Notes: generated by a model not told the origin, from the letters alone. Shown: positions 7,105 to 15,544, numbered from the stretch's first letter. The stretch: 24,474 nucleotides of DNA from an uncultured Eubacteriales bacterium (GCA_949745625.1 CATJZR010000139.1:1-24474); one strand, 5' to 3'. Translations and numbers: made by a program.

Positions 7105-7214
7105 TTATATAAGCGTCGCATAGCGGTGTTGTGCTACGGCAACTTTCAGTCACTTACAACCGTGTAAGCTCTTTAGAGTTTTCCTCGCACGCCTTGTTCT
7201 GCCCGCTTATATAA
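7105..7214. repeat. Segment of about 110 nt bounded by an 11-bp inverted repeat
   Basis: TTATATAAGCG (7105-7115) and CGCTTATATAA (7204-7214) are perfect 11-bp inverted repeats enclosing 88 nt. Inside is a 6-bp hairpin CTTACA/TGTAAG (7153-7158 with 7163-7168, 4-nt loop), and alternative short pairings such as TAGC/GCTA and GTTG/CAAC near 7120-7145. The layout fits either a structured RNA with a closing P1 helix or a small dispersed palindromic element. No T run follows, so it is not a simple terminator. I recognise no known riboswitch. Confidence 0.5.
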
Positions 7215-7257
7215 CCCCAACTAAATGTGATTTTAAACACTTAAACAGGAGCAATCA

Positions 7258-8601
7258 ATGTACGAATATTGCATATATACGCAGCTTAAAAAACATTCGA
7301 GAGCATGCAAAGGCTTTCACGTTCCCGGACATAAGGCGACAGGCGAATTCAAATCGAAATTCAAGGACGCCGCTATCGACGTGACCGAGCTGCCCTATAC
7401 CGACAATCTGCTTTCGCCCGACGGCGCGATAGCCAAGGCGCAGCGCGATATTGCAAAGATACTCGGCGCGGCGTGCAGCTATATCACGACAGACGGTTCG
7501 TCAAGCGGGGTGCTCGCGCTTGTATATTGCGCGTCCAAACGCGGAAACAAGCTGATAGTTTTCCGTAATTCGCACCAGAGCGTGTGGAATGCGTGCAGGC
7601 TTTTCGGCGTCGAGCCGCTTATAGTTCAGGGTGCGGAGCGCGACGGCGTTTTACAGCCTCCCGACAGTGAAGCTATCGAACGGCTGGTTTCCAACGACCA
7701 AAATATCGCGGGCGTGCTTGCCACTTCGCCCGATTACTACGGCAATATAGCTCCGCTTGCGGGCTATCGCGAAGTACTAAAAAAATACAACAGACTGTTG
7801 CTCGTCGACGAGGCGCACGGCGCGCATCTCGCTTTCGGCGATAAGGGCTACGCAGGGCAGTACGCCGACGCGTGGGTGGACGGCGCGCACAAGACTTTGC
7901 CTACGCTGACGCAGGGCGCTATAGTTTCGGTCAACAACGAGGATTTGATTGCGCCCGTAGAGGACGCGCTTTCGATGTTCCGTACTACCTCGCCCAGCTT
8001 CCCGATAATGGCGTCGGTAGAATTCGGCGTAAAGAGCATAGCGAACAAAATAAAGATATTAAACGAAGCAAAGGCGGCTGTCGCGGCGTTCAAGGCGGAG
8101 GCGGAGGGACAGTTCACGTTTTATCAGAATGACGACTGGACGAAGCTGCTTATCGACTTCAAGCCCCTCGGCATTTCCCCGCAGCTCGCGCTGGCGCGGC
8201 TTGAAAAGCGCGGCGTTTACGCGGAGTTTGCCGACGGAAGATATATACTTTTTTATCTCTCGCCCATGACGAGGGAAAAGGACCTTGCTAATCTCAAAAA
8301 GCAGCTCGAAGCGGTAATCGCCAACAAAAAATTGCAGGGCACCTACCGCGAAAAGCCCGAAATTCCCGAAAGCGAACGTTCGTATTCCTTCCAGTACGCG
8401 CTCAAAAGACAGTGTGAATGGGTCGACCTCGATAAGGCTGTCGGCAGAATGTGCGCCAAAAACGCGGGGCTTGCGCCCCCCTGTATCCCGCTTGCGGTTA
8501 TCGGCGAAATGATAACGGCAGCGACGGTCAAGGCGCTTTCCCAGACTAAATCTACCTTCGGTATCAAAAACGGTCAGATTTGCGTGGTGAAAAAGTGGTA
8601 A
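7258..8601 (+). CDS. Orn/Lys/Arg decarboxylase family protein (YaaO-like)
   Basis: A fold-type I PLP enzyme of the lysine/arginine/ornithine decarboxylase family. The substrate cannot be decided from sequence. Seen motifs: the N-terminal signature FHVPGHK (20-26); ITTDGSSSGVLA (76-87) in the cofactor phosphate region; LLVDEAHGAHL (181-191) with the Asp that contacts the pyridine nitrogen (D184) and the stacking His; and the Schiff-base lysine K212 in DGAHKTLPTLTQGA. The 447 aa are slightly shorter than B. subtilis YaaO (about 480), but the C-terminal domain is present. The ATG at 7258 follows AGGAG by about 7 nt. The neighbours tmk and holB reproduce the Bacillus yaaO-tmk-holB-yaaT order, so this is the chromosomal YaaO-type member and not an acid-stress decarboxylase. 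Its stop overlaps the tmk start. Confidence 0.88.
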   Translation: MYEYCIYTQLKKHSRACKGFHVPGHKATGEFKSKFKDAAIDVTELPYTDNLLSPDGAIAKAQRDIAKILGAACSYITTDGSSSGVLALVYCASKRGNKLIVFRNSHQSVWNACRLFGVEPLIVQGAERDGVLQPPDSEAIERLVSNDQNIAGVLATSPDYYGNIAPLAGYREVLKKYNRLLLVDEAHGAHLAFGDKGYAGQYADAWVDGAHKTLPTLTQGAIVSVNNEDLIAPVEDALSMFRTTSPSFPIMASVEFGVKSIANKIKILNEAKAAVAAFKAEAEGQFTFYQNDDWTKLLIDFKPLGISPQLALARLEKRGVYAEFADGRYILFYLSPMTREKDLANLKKQLEAVIANKKLQGTYREKPEIPESERSYSFQYALKRQCEWVDLDKAVGRMCAKNAGLAPPCIPLAVIGEMITAATVKALSQTKSTFGIKNGQICVVKKW

Positions 8602-9221
8602 GGGGCAAGTTCGTCACCTTCGAGGGTTGCGAGGGTTCGGGCAAAAGTACTCAGCTTAAACTGCTTGCGGCATATCTCGAACGCGAGGGTGTGCCGTTCG
8701 TTATGACGCGTGAGCCGGGCGGTAGCCCGATTGCGGAGCAGATAAGAGCAATTATTCTCGACGGTTCGAACACGGCTATGTGCGACGAGTGCGAGGCTAT
8801 GCTTTACGCTGCTGCAAGAATACAGCATTTAAGGGAAAAGGTAATACCCGCGTTAGAGGGCGGGAAGCTTGTAATCTGCGACAGGTATGTCGATTCGTCG
8901 CTCGCCTATCAGGGCGTTGCGCGTGGGTTGGGGCTTGAATATGTTGCGGATATAAATAAAAAAGCATTCGAGCTTTGCACGCCCGATTTGACCGTATTTC
9001 TCGACATTGCGCCCGATAAGGCGTTCGTACGCAAGAACGGCGCGGATTTGAACGACAGAATGGAAAAGCAGGGACTCGACTTTCATAGGCGGGTGTACGG
9101 CGGATATTTACAGCTTTTGGACGAATACCCGCGGATATGCGCCGTCGAATGTAACGGAACGGAGAAAGAGACGTGCGGCAATATCGTCGCGCTGCTTAGG
9201 GAAAAAGGTATAATCGATTGA
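8595..9221 (+). CDS. tmk: Thymidylate kinase
   Basis: Phosphorylates dTMP to dTDP with ATP in the cytoplasm, for dTTP synthesis. From the GTG at 8595 the protein is 208 aa, the usual size. P-loop GCEGSGKST at 11-19; the DRY motif CDRYVDSSLAYQGVARGLG (substrate and catalytic Arg); and a LID region NDRMEKQGLDFHRRVYGGYL with the basic residues of the type II form. The GTG start overlaps the decarboxylase stop by 7 nt and has GGTGA 4-5 nt before it. An in-frame TTG at 8580 would add five residues and has no better ribosome binding site, so GTG is preferred. The overlap implies translational coupling. Confidence 0.95.
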   Translation: MVRGKFVTFEGCEGSGKSTQLKLLAAYLEREGVPFVMTREPGGSPIAEQIRAIILDGSNTAMCDECEAMLYAAARIQHLREKVIPALEGGKLVICDRYVDSSLAYQGVARGLGLEYVADINKKAFELCTPDLTVFLDIAPDKAFVRKNGADLNDRMEKQGLDFHRRVYGGYLQLLDEYPRICAVECNGTEKETCGNIVALLREKGIID

Positions 9222-10120
9222 AAAAGCTGATTGAGGGTACGGCGGCGTTCGCCGCGTTTGCGGGCGACGTTGCGGCGAACAGAATATCGCACGCATATAT
9301 GCTTAATTTTGCGGACGCAAAGAACGAGCGCGCCGCGCTGAAAGCTTTTGCGCTTGCATTTTTCGGCGTTACCGAAAACGACCCCGACGGCAAAAGAATT
9401 GTAAACGAAACCTTACCAGACCTTATAATTTTGCCCGAAGAGGGGAAAAAATTCAATGCCGACGCGGCTGCGCGGCTGCTTGCCGACAGCGTGTTAAAGC
9501 CGCTTGAAAGGGACAAAAAACTTTTCGTGATTTGCAGCTTCAACGACGCGGCGGCGATAATTCAGAACAAGCTGTTAAAGACGCTGGAAGAGCCTGCGGA
9601 CGGCGTGCATTTTTTGCTTGGCGCGACCGCGCCCGCCTCTGTGCTGGACACGGTCAAGTCGAGGGTTAAAACACTTACGATACCTCCGTTTTCCGAAAGC
9701 GATATTTGGGCGGCGCTCGAAAGAAAGGGGAGCAACCCGCTCAACGCAAAAGCGGCACGCAGCTGCGGAGGCGTGTTCGGTGTTGCCGAAGGCATGGTGG
9801 AAGGCGGCTGGTTTGCCGAGGTTGAGGCGGCTGCGCAGGAAATATGCTCGACGGAGGATATAGGCAGAATCGGCGAGGTCGCCGCAAAGTACGGCGATAT
9901 TAAATACAAAACCGAGCTTTTGAACGCAGTTGCGCTGAATTACCGCAATGCGCTGGTTAACGGCGGAAAGCTTCAACCCGCAGCGCTTGCGTACGCGGTC
10001 AGGTGCGCGGACAGGGCAAACAGAGACTTGAAATTCAATGCGTTTTTTCAGGGATTGCTGTACGACCTTATGCTGCGCGTTATAGAGGAGAACGAGAAAT
10101 GGTTAAAATTACGGGGGTAA
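9218..10120 (+). CDS. holB: DNA polymerase III delta' subunit
   Basis: Clamp-loader delta' subunit, part of the complex that loads the sliding clamp. The 300-aa protein keeps the AAA+ landmarks ISHAYML near residue 23, IIQNKLLKTLEEPADGVHFLL and the SRVK (sensor/SRC-like) stretch DTVKSRVKTL, followed by helical domains. It is odd in lacking both the P-loop and the four-cysteine zinc module usual in bacterial delta' and tau subunits. Delta' proteins are ATPase-inactive anyway, so loss of the P-loop is tolerable. Assignment also rests on position after tmk. The TTG start at 9218 overlaps the tmk stop (TTGA), with AAAGGT upstream. Its 3' end overlaps ricT by 22 nt. Confidence 0.88.
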   Translation: MKKLIEGTAAFAAFAGDVAANRISHAYMLNFADAKNERAALKAFALAFFGVTENDPDGKRIVNETLPDLIILPEEGKKFNADAAARLLADSVLKPLERDKKLFVICSFNDAAAIIQNKLLKTLEEPADGVHFLLGATAPASVLDTVKSRVKTLTIPPFSESDIWAALERKGSNPLNAKAARSCGGVFGVAEGMVEGGWFAEVEAAAQEICSTEDIGRIGEVAAKYGDIKYKTELLNAVALNYRNALVNGGKLQPAALAYAVRCADRANRDLKFNAFFQGLLYDLMLRVIEENEKWLKLRG

Positions 10121-10989
10121 GCTTTACCGAGAACGGAAAAATTTATTATTTTTCGCCCGGTAAAAACAGTGAAAAGTACGAAAAAGGTATGGGCGTAATC
10201 GTCGAAACCGCCCGCGGTCTGGAATTTGCGAAAATAGTTTTGCCGCACGGCGAGGTTGCGGAGGAAAGAATTGTTCCGCCGCTGCGTCCCGTGGTGAGAA
10301 TAGCGTCTCAGCGCGACCTCGAAACGGTAAAAAGAAACGCCGAGCGCAAGCCCGATGCCATGCGGCAGGCTCAGGAAAAAATAGAAAAGCACAAGCTGGA
10401 CATGAAGCTGATTGACTGCGATTTCGCGTTCGACGGAGCAAAGGTTGTGTTTTACTATTCCTCGCCCGCCCGCGTCGATTTCAGAGAGCTGGTCAAGGAT
10501 TTGTCCGCACTGTTCAAAATGAGAATAGAGCTCAGGCAGATAGGGATACGCGACGAGATTAAAATGATAGGCGGCATAGGCGCATGCGGCAGAGAGTGCT
10601 GCTGCTCGGCTTGTCTGCCCGACCTTAAAAAGGTAACGATTAAAATGGCAAAGACGCAGAACCTATCGTTGAACCCCTCTAAAATTTCGGGGCTTTGCGG
10701 CAGGCTGATGTGTTGCCTCGCCTACGAGAACGACTATTACGCCGAGGCGGGTAAACATATTCCCAAGGTCGGTACCGAGGTCGGAACGCCCGACGGCAGG
10801 GGAACGGTAGTCAATGTGAATATGCTTAAAATGGAAGCGCGCGTAAAAATCGAAGATAAGAAAAAGGATATAGTGGCTTACCACGACTATCCCGTGGATA
10901 AAATAAAATTCAGATGCCCCCGCGCAGAGGAAAACGACGCTGAGGCAGAGAGCAAGGAAAAAGGCAAAGAAAAAATAAAAGAAAAATAA
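10099..10989 (+). CDS. ricT: RicT/YaaT PSP1-domain protein
   Basis: RicT (YaaT) acts in B. subtilis with RicA and RicF, an iron-sulfur complex that promotes RNase Y-dependent mRNA maturation and affects sporulation and competence. From the ATG at 10099 the protein is 296 aa. The N-terminal PSP1 domain spans about 1-135. The cysteine-rich core has C163, C167, C168, C169, C172, C200, C205 and C206 within GACGRECCCSACLPDL and ISGLCGRLMCCLAYE; the family carries such Cys for [4Fe-4S] binding. A KOW-like segment (GTEVGTPDGRGTVVNV) follows, then a lysine/glutamate-rich tail from about 275 that looks disordered. GAGGAG lies 8 nt before this ATG, so longer in-frame starts inside holB are rejected. 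Last gene of its cluster. Confidence 0.93.
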   Translation: MVKITGVSFTENGKIYYFSPGKNSEKYEKGMGVIVETARGLEFAKIVLPHGEVAEERIVPPLRPVVRIASQRDLETVKRNAERKPDAMRQAQEKIEKHKLDMKLIDCDFAFDGAKVVFYYSSPARVDFRELVKDLSALFKMRIELRQIGIRDEIKMIGGIGACGRECCCSACLPDLKKVTIKMAKTQNLSLNPSKISGLCGRLMCCLAYENDYYAEAGKHIPKVGTEVGTPDGRGTVVNVNMLKMEARVKIEDKKKDIVAYHDYPVDKIKFRCPRAEENDAEAESKEKGKEKIKEK

Positions 10990-11008
10990 AAATTTCTGCG
11001 GCGTAGCC

Positions 11009-11037
11009 TTTACAGCTTTAAAAAGTTGTGATATACT
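11009..11037 (+). promoter_or_regulatory. Promoter of the ferredoxin gene
   Basis: TTTACA (11009-11014), 17 nt and TATACT (11032-11037). The predicted start near 11044 gives a leader of about 42 nt carrying GGAGG. Confidence 0.8.
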
Positions 11038-11085
11038 TTAACACGATAGCGTAAGCTATTTTAAATCTATTTGGAGGAATTTTCA

Positions 11086-11256
11086 ATGGCACATTCTATT
11101 ACGGATGAATGCGTAAGCTGCGGCGCGTGCGCAGGCACATGCCCCGTTGAGGCTATTTCCGAGGGCGCGGATAAGTACGTGGTTGACCCTGACGTTTGTA
11201 TCGACTGCGGAGCTTGTGAAGACGTATGCCCTACCGGCGCAATACACGCCGACTAA
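11086..11256 (+). CDS. 2[4Fe-4S] clostridial-type ferredoxin
   Basis: A small electron carrier of 56 aa, the standard length for clostridial ferredoxins. It holds two CxxCxxCxxxCP motifs (CVSCGACAGTCP and CIDCGACEDVCP), each supplying three ligands to one cluster and one to the other. The acidic composition and C-terminal AIHAD are typical. Expected partners are pyruvate:ferredoxin oxidoreductase and hydrogenase, none of which is in the window. The ATG at 11086 has GGAGG about 8 nt upstream, the strongest ribosome binding site around. It has its own promoter and terminator, so it is an independent, probably highly expressed unit set between ricT and trmN6. Confidence 0.97.
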   Translation: MAHSITDECVSCGACAGTCPVEAISEGADKYVVDPDVCIDCGACEDVCPTGAIHAD

Positions 11257-11267
11257 CTTAGGGACGG

Positions 11268-11299
11268 AAAGGCGGGGGATATTCAACCCCCGCCTTTTT
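11268..11299 (+). terminator. Terminator of the ferredoxin gene
   Basis: A strong G/C stem AGGCGGGGG/CCCCCGCCT (about 11270-11278 with 11287-11295) has an 8-nt loop. It is followed by a T run and lies 12 nt after the ferredoxin stop. Confidence 0.93.
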
Positions 11300-11321
11300 C
11301 TATACGCAAGGCGGGTAAAAG

Positions 11322-11990
11322 TTGCTTAAAGACGGCGAGGTCCTCGAAAGCTTTTACGGGGACAAACAAATAATTCAGAACGTGAATTTATATCGTTTTA
11401 CCTCGGACAGCATATTGCTGTCCCGCTTTGCGCGCGCGAAAAAGGGCGACAGAGTCGCCGATTTCTGCTCGGGCAGCGGGGTGGTCGGGTTTCACTTTCT
11501 TTGTCTTAACGCGGGCATATCATCGCTTGATTTGTTTGAAATGCAGCCCGCACTTGCAGAAATGAGCGGGCGCACCGCAAAGCTTAACGACTTTAAATGT
11601 AGCGTCCACTGTTGCAAAATTCAGGAAATCGGTCGGGAATACGACGATATGTTTTCTCTCGTGCTATGCAATCCGCCTTACGAGAGGTCGGGCTTCGAAA
11701 ACGAGGTTTACGAGCGCGCGGTTTGCCGCAAGGAAATAACCGTGACTCTTGCCGAAATAGTAAACGCCGCGTACCGCGCGTTGAAATTCGGCGGAAGGTT
11801 TGCCGTAATTAACCGCGCCGACCGCACGGCGGAGCTTATATATCTTTTGAAGTCGCGCGGGTTAGAGCCGAAAAGACTGCAGTTTGTTACCGGCGTGAGC
11901 GGCGCAAGACCATATCTTGTCATGGTCGAAGCGGTCAAGGGCGGTAAAGAGGGAATAGAAATTTTACCCGAGGTTGTCAATGGCAAATAA
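11322..11990 (+). CDS. trmN6: tRNA1(Val) adenine-37 N6-methyltransferase-like (YabB/YfiC)
   Basis: A SAM-dependent N6-adenine methyltransferase of the TrmN6/YabB family, expected to modify A37 of a tRNA. The 222-aa protein has the N-terminal family block RFTSDSILLSRFA; SAM motif I DFCSGSGVVG (47-56); an acidic SAM-ribose position in LDLFEMQ (about 70-76); and the amino-methyltransferase motif NPPY (117-120). The start is TTG at 11322, 23 nt after the ferredoxin terminator; the upstream GGCGGG gives only a weak ribosome binding site. No separate promoter is visible, so transcription probably reads through from the ferredoxin unit. In Bacillus the homologue lies in the same tmk-rsmI region. It overlaps the next gene by 11 nt. 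Confidence 0.88.
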   Translation: MLKDGEVLESFYGDKQIIQNVNLYRFTSDSILLSRFARAKKGDRVADFCSGSGVVGFHFLCLNAGISSLDLFEMQPALAEMSGRTAKLNDFKCSVHCCKIQEIGREYDDMFSLVLCNPPYERSGFENEVYERAVCRKEITVTLAEIVNAAYRALKFGGRFAVINRADRTAELIYLLKSRGLEPKRLQFVTGVSGARPYLVMVEAVKGGKEGIEILPEVVNGK

Positions 11991-13716
11991 GAAAAAGGGA
12001 ATGTTTAGGCGGTTTGCCGCTTTCTATAAACCGCACACAAAGCTGTTTGCAATAGATATGTGCTGCGCGTTTATAATTTCGGTTTTTAACCTCGCGTATC
12101 CTTATCTGACAAAAGAAATCATCAATAACTACGTTCCGAACAAGCTATTAAATTATCTGCTTATCGGGACAAGCGCGCTGCTCGTTATGTACGGTATAAA
12201 GGCGGGATTGAATTACGTTTTGCAGTACTGGGGTCATCTCGTAGGTACGAGAATACAAAAGGATATGCGCAAGCAGCTTTTCGAGCATTTGCAGGGTATG
12301 CCGTTCAAGTATTTCGACGACAATAAAACGGGCGTTATAATGAGCCGTATGACCAACGACCTTTTTGAAATTTCCGAGCTTGCACACCACGGCCCCGAGG
12401 ATGTATTTTTGTCTCTCGTGACGATTATCGGCGCTTTCATTCTTTTATCGTTCACCAACGTATATCTTGCACTCATTGTGTTCGCACTCGTTCCGCTTTC
12501 TATGATTTTTATTCTGCTTATGCGCCGCAGACAGCAGCGCGTATATAAGGAGGTCAGAGTTGCGACGGGCGAATTTACCGCAGATATAGAAAGCTCGCTT
12601 TCCGGTATAAGGGTATCGCGCGCGTACGCCGCGGAGGAACACGAAAAAGAGAGGTTTGAAAGCTTTAACGCCGCCCTTGCGGGAGCTAAGGGCAAACAGT
12701 ATAAGGTAATGGGCGAGTTCCATTCCGTAACCACGTTCTTTCTGGATATTCTGTACTTTGCCGTACTTCTTGCGGGCGGACTGTTCTTCTATTACGGCAA
12801 AATCGACGTCGGTGAATTTACCGCGTTCGTGCTGTACATTTCAGTGCTTATCACTCCCGTGAGGACTATGCGCGACATTTACGACAATATTAAGGACGGC
12901 ACAACGGGCTTTGCGCGGTTTTGCGAAATTATGGACGAGTCGTGCGAAGAACAGGCGGAAAACGCAATCAGACCCGATACGATAAAGGGAGATATAGTCT
13001 TCGACAACGTCGACTTTTCCTACGGTGAAAAGGACGTGCTGCATAACTTCTCTATGCGCGTCGGTGCGGGCAAGACGGTTGCGCTTGTCGGTCCGTCGGG
13101 CGGAGGCAAGACCACCGTCTGCCATCTCATTCCCCGCTTTTACGATATTTGCGGCGGAAAAATCACAATAGACGGAAACGACCTCTCGCAGATAGATTTG
13201 CACACTCTTAGAAAAAACGTCGGAATAGTTCAGCAGGACGTCTTTTTATTCAACGGAACGATTAAGGAAAATATTGCTTACGGCGATTTCGAAGCCGACG
13301 ACGAACGCATTATCGAGGCGGCGAGGCTTGCGAATATCGACGAGTATATCCGCTCCCTTCCGGACGGCTACGATACATGCGTAGGCGAGAGGGGAGTAAA
13401 GCTTTCGGGCGGGCAGAAGCAGCGCGTTGCGATAGCGAGGGCGTTTTTGAAAAATCCGCCGGTCCTCATTTTAGACGAGGCGACCAGTGCGCTTGACAAC
13501 GCAACGGAAATGCAGATACAGCAAGCGCTTTCGAAGCTTGCCGAAGGGCGCACCACGATAGTGGTTGCGCACAGACTTTCAACCGTAAAAAACGCCGACG
13601 AAATACTCGTGGTCGACGGCGGAAAAATTATCGAGCGCGGCACGCACGGCGAGCTTTTGAAAAAGGGCGGGCTGTACTGCGATTATTACAACTATCAATT
13701 CAGGGAAAACGTATAA
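11980..13716 (+). CDS. ABC exporter half-transporter, canonical (probable homodimer)
   Basis: An ATP-driven exporter with a fused N-terminal membrane domain (about residues 20-310, six segments) and C-terminal ATPase, MsbA/BmrA-like; its substrate is unknown. From the ATG at 11980 it is 578 aa. Walker A GPSGGGKTT starts near 371, the signature LSGGQKQR near 475, Walker B VLILDEATSALD near 495-505, and the switch histidine is in AHRLST. All catalytic positions are canonical, including the glutamate after Walker B, so it can work as a homodimer. GAGGT lies 5 nt before ATG; a TTG two codons earlier is less likely. It is inserted between trmN6 and rsmI and overlaps both, suggesting coexpression more than shared function. 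Confidence 0.92.
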   Translation: MANKKKGMFRRFAAFYKPHTKLFAIDMCCAFIISVFNLAYPYLTKEIINNYVPNKLLNYLLIGTSALLVMYGIKAGLNYVLQYWGHLVGTRIQKDMRKQLFEHLQGMPFKYFDDNKTGVIMSRMTNDLFEISELAHHGPEDVFLSLVTIIGAFILLSFTNVYLALIVFALVPLSMIFILLMRRRQQRVYKEVRVATGEFTADIESSLSGIRVSRAYAAEEHEKERFESFNAALAGAKGKQYKVMGEFHSVTTFFLDILYFAVLLAGGLFFYYGKIDVGEFTAFVLYISVLITPVRTMRDIYDNIKDGTTGFARFCEIMDESCEEQAENAIRPDTIKGDIVFDNVDFSYGEKDVLHNFSMRVGAGKTVALVGPSGGGKTTVCHLIPRFYDICGGKITIDGNDLSQIDLHTLRKNVGIVQQDVFLFNGTIKENIAYGDFEADDERIIEAARLANIDEYIRSLPDGYDTCVGERGVKLSGGQKQRVAIARAFLKNPPVLILDEATSALDNATEMQIQQALSKLAEGRTTIVVAHRLSTVKNADEILVVDGGKIIERGTHGELLKKGGLYCDYYNYQFRENV

Positions 13717-14534
13717 TGGTATATTTCGTGGCGACGCCGATAGGCAATTTAAAGGATATTACCGTACGCGCGCTTGAGGTGCTGCGCTCTGCGGACGTCA
13801 TTTTCTGCGAGGACACGCGGCACTCGATAAAACTGTTAAACGCGTACGAAATTAAAAAGCCGCTTAAAAGCTGCCATAAGTTCAACGAGCGCGAGGCGGC
13901 GGAAAAAATTATTGCCGAGGCTGAGGCGGGCAGAGAAATAGCTGTAATTTCGGACGCGGGAATGCCGGTGATTTCAGACCCGGGCAATACGGTCTGCGCC
14001 GCATTAAAGGAGGCGGGCGTGGAGTATACCGTAGTCCCCGGGGCGAACGCGTTTTTGTCCGCGCTGATACTTTCCGCTTTTCCCGCGGAGAGGTTTGCTT
14101 TTTTGGGCTTTCTTTCCGACAGACAGGGCGAGTGCAGGGCACAGCTTGAAAAATACAAAAATCTCGATATGACGTTGTGTTTGCACTGCGCCCCGCAGGA
14201 TATTGACCGCACCGTATCCGCCGCCTATTCGGCGCTTGGCGACAGGCGTGCGTGTGCGGTGCGCGAGATAACCAAAATACACGAGGAGACGGTTGCGTTC
14301 AACCTTTCCGAGGGGCTTGCGGGCGAAAAGCGCGGCGAATACGTGCTGATAATCGAGGGCGCGGGCGAGTCGGAAAATCCGCTTAACTCTTTGTCTGTCG
14401 AGGCGCATTTGCTAAGCTATATGCGCGGGGGAATGGACAAAAAAGACGCAATAAAGCGGGTTGCAAAGGATAGGGGCGTTCCGAAATCCGAAATATATAA
14501 ATACTCTGTTAATATAGGTGACAAATATGTCTGA
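13716..14534 (+). CDS. rsmI: 16S rRNA 2'-O-methyltransferase RsmI
   Basis: Methylates the 2'-OH of C1402 in 16S rRNA, in the decoding centre, using SAM. The 272-aa length fits the family. Typical N terminus VYFVATPIGNLKDITVRALEVL (2-23), the FCEDTRHSIKLL block, the glycine-rich SDAGMPVISDPG segment (tetrapyrrole-methylase fold), VPGANAFLSAL, and the C-terminal domain (LLSYMRGGMDKKDAIKRVAKD). The ATG at 13716 overlaps the stop of the preceding exporter in TAATG, implying translational coupling. It corresponds to yabC in the Bacillus cluster, where it also lies downstream of yabB. Confidence 0.96.
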   Translation: MVYFVATPIGNLKDITVRALEVLRSADVIFCEDTRHSIKLLNAYEIKKPLKSCHKFNEREAAEKIIAEAEAGREIAVISDAGMPVISDPGNTVCAALKEAGVEYTVVPGANAFLSALILSAFPAERFAFLGFLSDRQGECRAQLEKYKNLDMTLCLHCAPQDIDRTVSAAYSALGDRRACAVREITKIHEETVAFNLSEGLAGEKRGEYVLIIEGAGESENPLNSLSVEAHLLSYMRGGMDKKDAIKRVAKDRGVPKSEIYKYSVNIGDKYV

Positions 14535-15534
14535 AAAGAAAAAAGACGAAGAAGGCAAGCTGACGATTTACGAATACGAACAGAAATACGCAAAGCGCGA
14601 AAACGCGCGGGGCGCGCGGTTGCTGCTTACAATCTTAGCTGCAGCGACTGGTGTTTTCCTTTTCTTTTGTCTGTTCTCGATAACCATGCGCGTTTACGAA
14701 ATTAATATGTACGCGGGCATAGGGGTCGCGGCGGCAAGCGTGCTTGTATACATACTGCTGTTTATCGTTCCGCTCGTCAAGATTATGAAAATGGAATATT
14801 TCGTAGTCAACGTCAATGCCCGCACCGCAGCGGCGGCAAAGGCGCACAACAAAAAGGTTCGGCGCAGGATTGCAGATAAAATTATAGAGCTTACGGCAAA
14901 GGTAGAGGGTGTCGGCTGGTATGATTCCGAGACGGTCGGCAAGCTTGCCATAGCCGTAAAGACCGATAACGATAAGGGTATAATGAGCTGCCTTTCCGAG
15001 TTGTACTCGGGCTCGGTCAAAAAGAGCGCAAAGGACTTGATTTTCAAATCCTCGTTAAAGTCCGGTATGTATTCGGCGCTGTCGCAGACCAACAAGGTGG
15101 ACGGCATGTTGGTTGCGGTAATTAATTTGCAGCTGGTAAAGGACTTGATATTTCTTTACGGCTTCCGTCCGTCCGACCCCAAGCTGGTCAGGATATTTGC
15201 AAGAATTTTGCAGAACTCGCTTATCGCCTACGGATTGGGCGGCGCGAAGATAGGCAACTCCGTTGTTCAGACTATGGGCAATGCAGTAAAAGGAATTCCA
15301 CTTCTCGGCTCGGCTATTTCCACTCTTGTGGATTCGTCGGTGCAGGGGTTGACCAACGGCGTGCTTACTACGGTTATCGGCTATCAGACGATAAAGTACT
15401 TAAACAACGAGTATAAGTTGCAGGAGCTTCTCGACGGAATAGAAATTCTCGAAAGCGATGAAGAATTCAAGGAAGCCTGCGAAGAGCTTGAAAAAGAACT
15501 GAAAAAAGGAAAGAAGCTGCCGCAGGCGGTATGA
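14527..15534 (+). CDS. DUF697-like membrane protein
   Basis: A 335-aa membrane protein. Two adjacent strong membrane helices (about residues 25-48 and 58-80) follow a charged N terminus. The C-terminal part (about 225-310) has NSLIAYGLGGAKIGNSVVQT, GIPLLGSAISTLVDSSVQGL and VIGYQTIKYLN, the hydrophobic glycine-rich pattern of DUF697 (YcjF-like) domains. The end is a charged helix (EEFKEACEELEKELKKGKK). Function is unknown; DUF697 proteins sometimes occur with GTPases, but none is present. The ATG at 14527 has AGGTG about 6 nt upstream and overlaps rsmI by 8 nt; an in-frame GTG three codons earlier lies inside this ribosome binding region and is rejected. It is coexpressed with its neighbours by arrangement. 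Confidence 0.7.
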   Translation: MSEKKKDEEGKLTIYEYEQKYAKRENARGARLLLTILAAATGVFLFFCLFSITMRVYEINMYAGIGVAAASVLVYILLFIVPLVKIMKMEYFVVNVNARTAAAAKAHNKKVRRRIADKIIELTAKVEGVGWYDSETVGKLAIAVKTDNDKGIMSCLSELYSGSVKKSAKDLIFKSSLKSGMYSALSQTNKVDGMLVAVINLQLVKDLIFLYGFRPSDPKLVRIFARILQNSLIAYGLGGAKIGNSVVQTMGNAVKGIPLLGSAISTLVDSSVQGLTNGVLTTVIGYQTIKYLNNEYKLQELLDGIEILESDEEFKEACEELEKELKKGKKLPQAV

Positions 15535-15544
15535 GGTGATAAAA

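Noticed and set aside
8580..8594. TTG start for thymidylate kinase
   Set aside because: The GTG at 8595 leaves a normal N terminus and a short overlap with the upstream stop; the TTG adds nothing conserved.
10003..10098. Longer N terminus for RicT starting inside holB
   Set aside because: GAGGAG and the family N terminus MVKITGVSF both point to the ATG at 10099.
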